Assembly (NCBI GenBank): GCA_016204905.1
Contig: JACQJU010000081.1
Coordinates: 1 to 5,824, forward strand
DNA from: Candidatus Gottesmanbacteria bacterium
GTDB taxonomy: Bacteria > Patescibacteriota > Microgenomatia > 2-02-FULL-39-11
Reading direction: 5' to 3'
DNA length: 5,824 bases
In this document: positions 5,540-5,824 of the stretch, piece after piece
Numbering within the stretch: the first letter of the stretch is position 1
Layout of the letters: the number at the start of each line of letters is the position of its first letter
Made by a program: the position numbers and the translations under genes
Notes under the pieces: generated by a model
Told to the model about the DNA's origin: nothing
What the model saw: the letters and a program-made list of their open reading frames with translations, nothing else
The model's database searches: none

Positions 5540-5566
5540 AAAAACCCACCTAATCGGTGGGTTTTT
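5540..5566 (-). terminator. Intrinsic terminator of the cold-shock gene, symmetric
   Basis: The arms AAAAACCCACC (5540-5550) and GGTGGGTTTTT (5556-5566) pair perfectly over 11 bp around the 5-nt loop TAATC. The GC-rich core is six base pairs (CCCACC/GGTGGG), and a T-run follows it on either strand. It lies 21 nt downstream of the csp stop on the - strand and could terminate in both directions. Confidence 0.88.
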
Positions 5567-5587
5567 GAATATAAATTTTAAAACTTA

Positions 5588-5785
5588 TTATCCGCGCTTT
5601 ACGTTTTTTGCAGCTGGTCCTTTTGGACCATCTTCGACATCAAAAGTGACGGCATCTCCGACTTGAAGTTCGTTAAACGTAATACCCGCTAGATCGTTGG
5701 AGTGAAAGAAAAGGTCTTTCACTTCACCTTCACGGGATATGAACCCAAAGCCTCTATCGGTTTTTGTTTTGACTGTTCCGTTCAT
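5588..5785 (-). CDS. Cold-shock-domain nucleic-acid-binding protein (Csp family)
   Basis: The 65-residue protein is a single OB-fold cold-shock domain, which binds single-stranded RNA or DNA and is thought to act as an RNA chaperone in the cytosol. It opens MNGTVK, has RNP1 as RGFGFI (11-16) and RNP2 as LFFHSN (25-30), then VGDAVTFDVEDGPKGPAAKNV (42-62). The usual KWFNxxKGFGFI stretch reads KTKTDRGFGFI, so the first binding-surface aromatics (Trp, Phe) are missing and the loop is one residue shorter; the RNP1 and RNP2 Phe residues remain. Unlike its neighbours it has a strong Shine-Dalgarno and a leader. The leader is far shorter than the long cold-sensing leader of E. coli cspA, so that mode of control is unlikely. 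A strong terminator follows, making it a single-gene transcript. Confidence 0.95.
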   Translation of the reverse strand: MNGTVKTKTDRGFGFISREGEVKDLFFHSNDLAGITFNELQVGDAVTFDVEDGPKGPAAKNVKRG

Positions 5786-5792
5786 AGTTTTA

Positions 5793-5798
5793 CTCCTT
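5793..5798 (-). promoter_or_regulatory. Strong ribosome binding site of the cold-shock gene
   Basis: AAGGAG on the - strand, 7 nt before the ATG at 5785, is the only canonical Shine-Dalgarno at an initiation site in this window. Confidence 0.85.
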
Positions 5799-5810
5799 TC
5801 TTAACATAGT

Positions 5811-5819
5811 ATTATACCA
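5811..5819 (-). promoter_or_regulatory. Extended -10 promoter of the cold-shock gene
   Basis: TGGTATAAT on the - strand is a perfect extended -10 (TGn plus TATAAT). Transcription is predicted from about 5804, giving a leader of about 19 nt that contains the ribosome binding site. The -35 position would lie beyond the window's end. Confidence 0.7.
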
Positions 5820-5824
5820 TATAA

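Noticed and set aside
5350..5553. Plus-strand frame over the start of the amine oxidase gene and the terminator
   Set aside because: It is antisense to the FAD-binding motif and runs into a terminator hairpin; no coding evidence.
1..5824. CRISPR array, transposon, tRNA or rRNA
   Set aside because: I saw no direct-repeat/spacer pattern, transposase frame with terminal inverted repeats, cloverleaf or rRNA-like segment; all stretches over 300 bases are coding.

Overview
This 5.8-kb window looks like a chromosomal housekeeping segment of a low-GC bacterium, most likely a Candidate Phyla Radiation (Patescibacteria) member. That placement is inference. It rests on AT-rich, Lys/Ile-rich compact genes, an L19 with an internal insertion and basic tail, a divergent PurA, a CBS-type IMP dehydrogenase with unusual active-site spellings, and several apparently leaderless promoters. 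UGA ends purA, so the standard bacterial code applies there and a UGA=Gly code (Gracilibacteria-type) is unlikely.

Left part, + strand (1-3955). The window opens inside the 3' end of purB (adenylosuccinate lyase), whose reading frame is open from base 1. It is followed by purA (adenylosuccinate synthetase) and guaB (CBS-containing IMP dehydrogenase family). The purA stop and guaB start overlap as ATGA. PurA and PurB convert IMP to AMP. GuaB either takes IMP towards GMP or, if it is a GMP reductase, returns GMP to IMP. The three genes therefore form a purine interconversion module. A 7-bp tandem repeat begins at the guaB stop codon and runs into the promoter of rplS (ribosomal protein L19), which overlaps yraN (UPF0102 nuclease-fold protein) by 20 nt.

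Right part, - strand (4010-5824). Three genes converge on yraN. They are, in transcription order, a cold-shock-domain protein with a canonical promoter, strong Shine-Dalgarno and strong terminator; an FAD-dependent amine oxidase of the monomeric sarcosine oxidase / N-methyltryptophan oxidase family; and a small Cys-containing protein I do not recognise.

The most striking pattern is regulatory. Three genes on both strands (rplS, the amine oxidase, the small Cys protein) each have a perfect TATAAT exactly 7 nt before their ATG, which predicts transcripts starting at or within a base of the start codon. purA has a near variant (TATAAT, 10 nt, ATG) with the -10 in the loop of an inverted repeat. 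The csp gene instead has a roughly 19-nt leader with AAGGAG. I found no mobile element, CRISPR array, tRNA or rRNA, and no convincing new multi-gene system. The best leads are the leaderless promoter architecture and the unusual active sites of PurA and GuaB.
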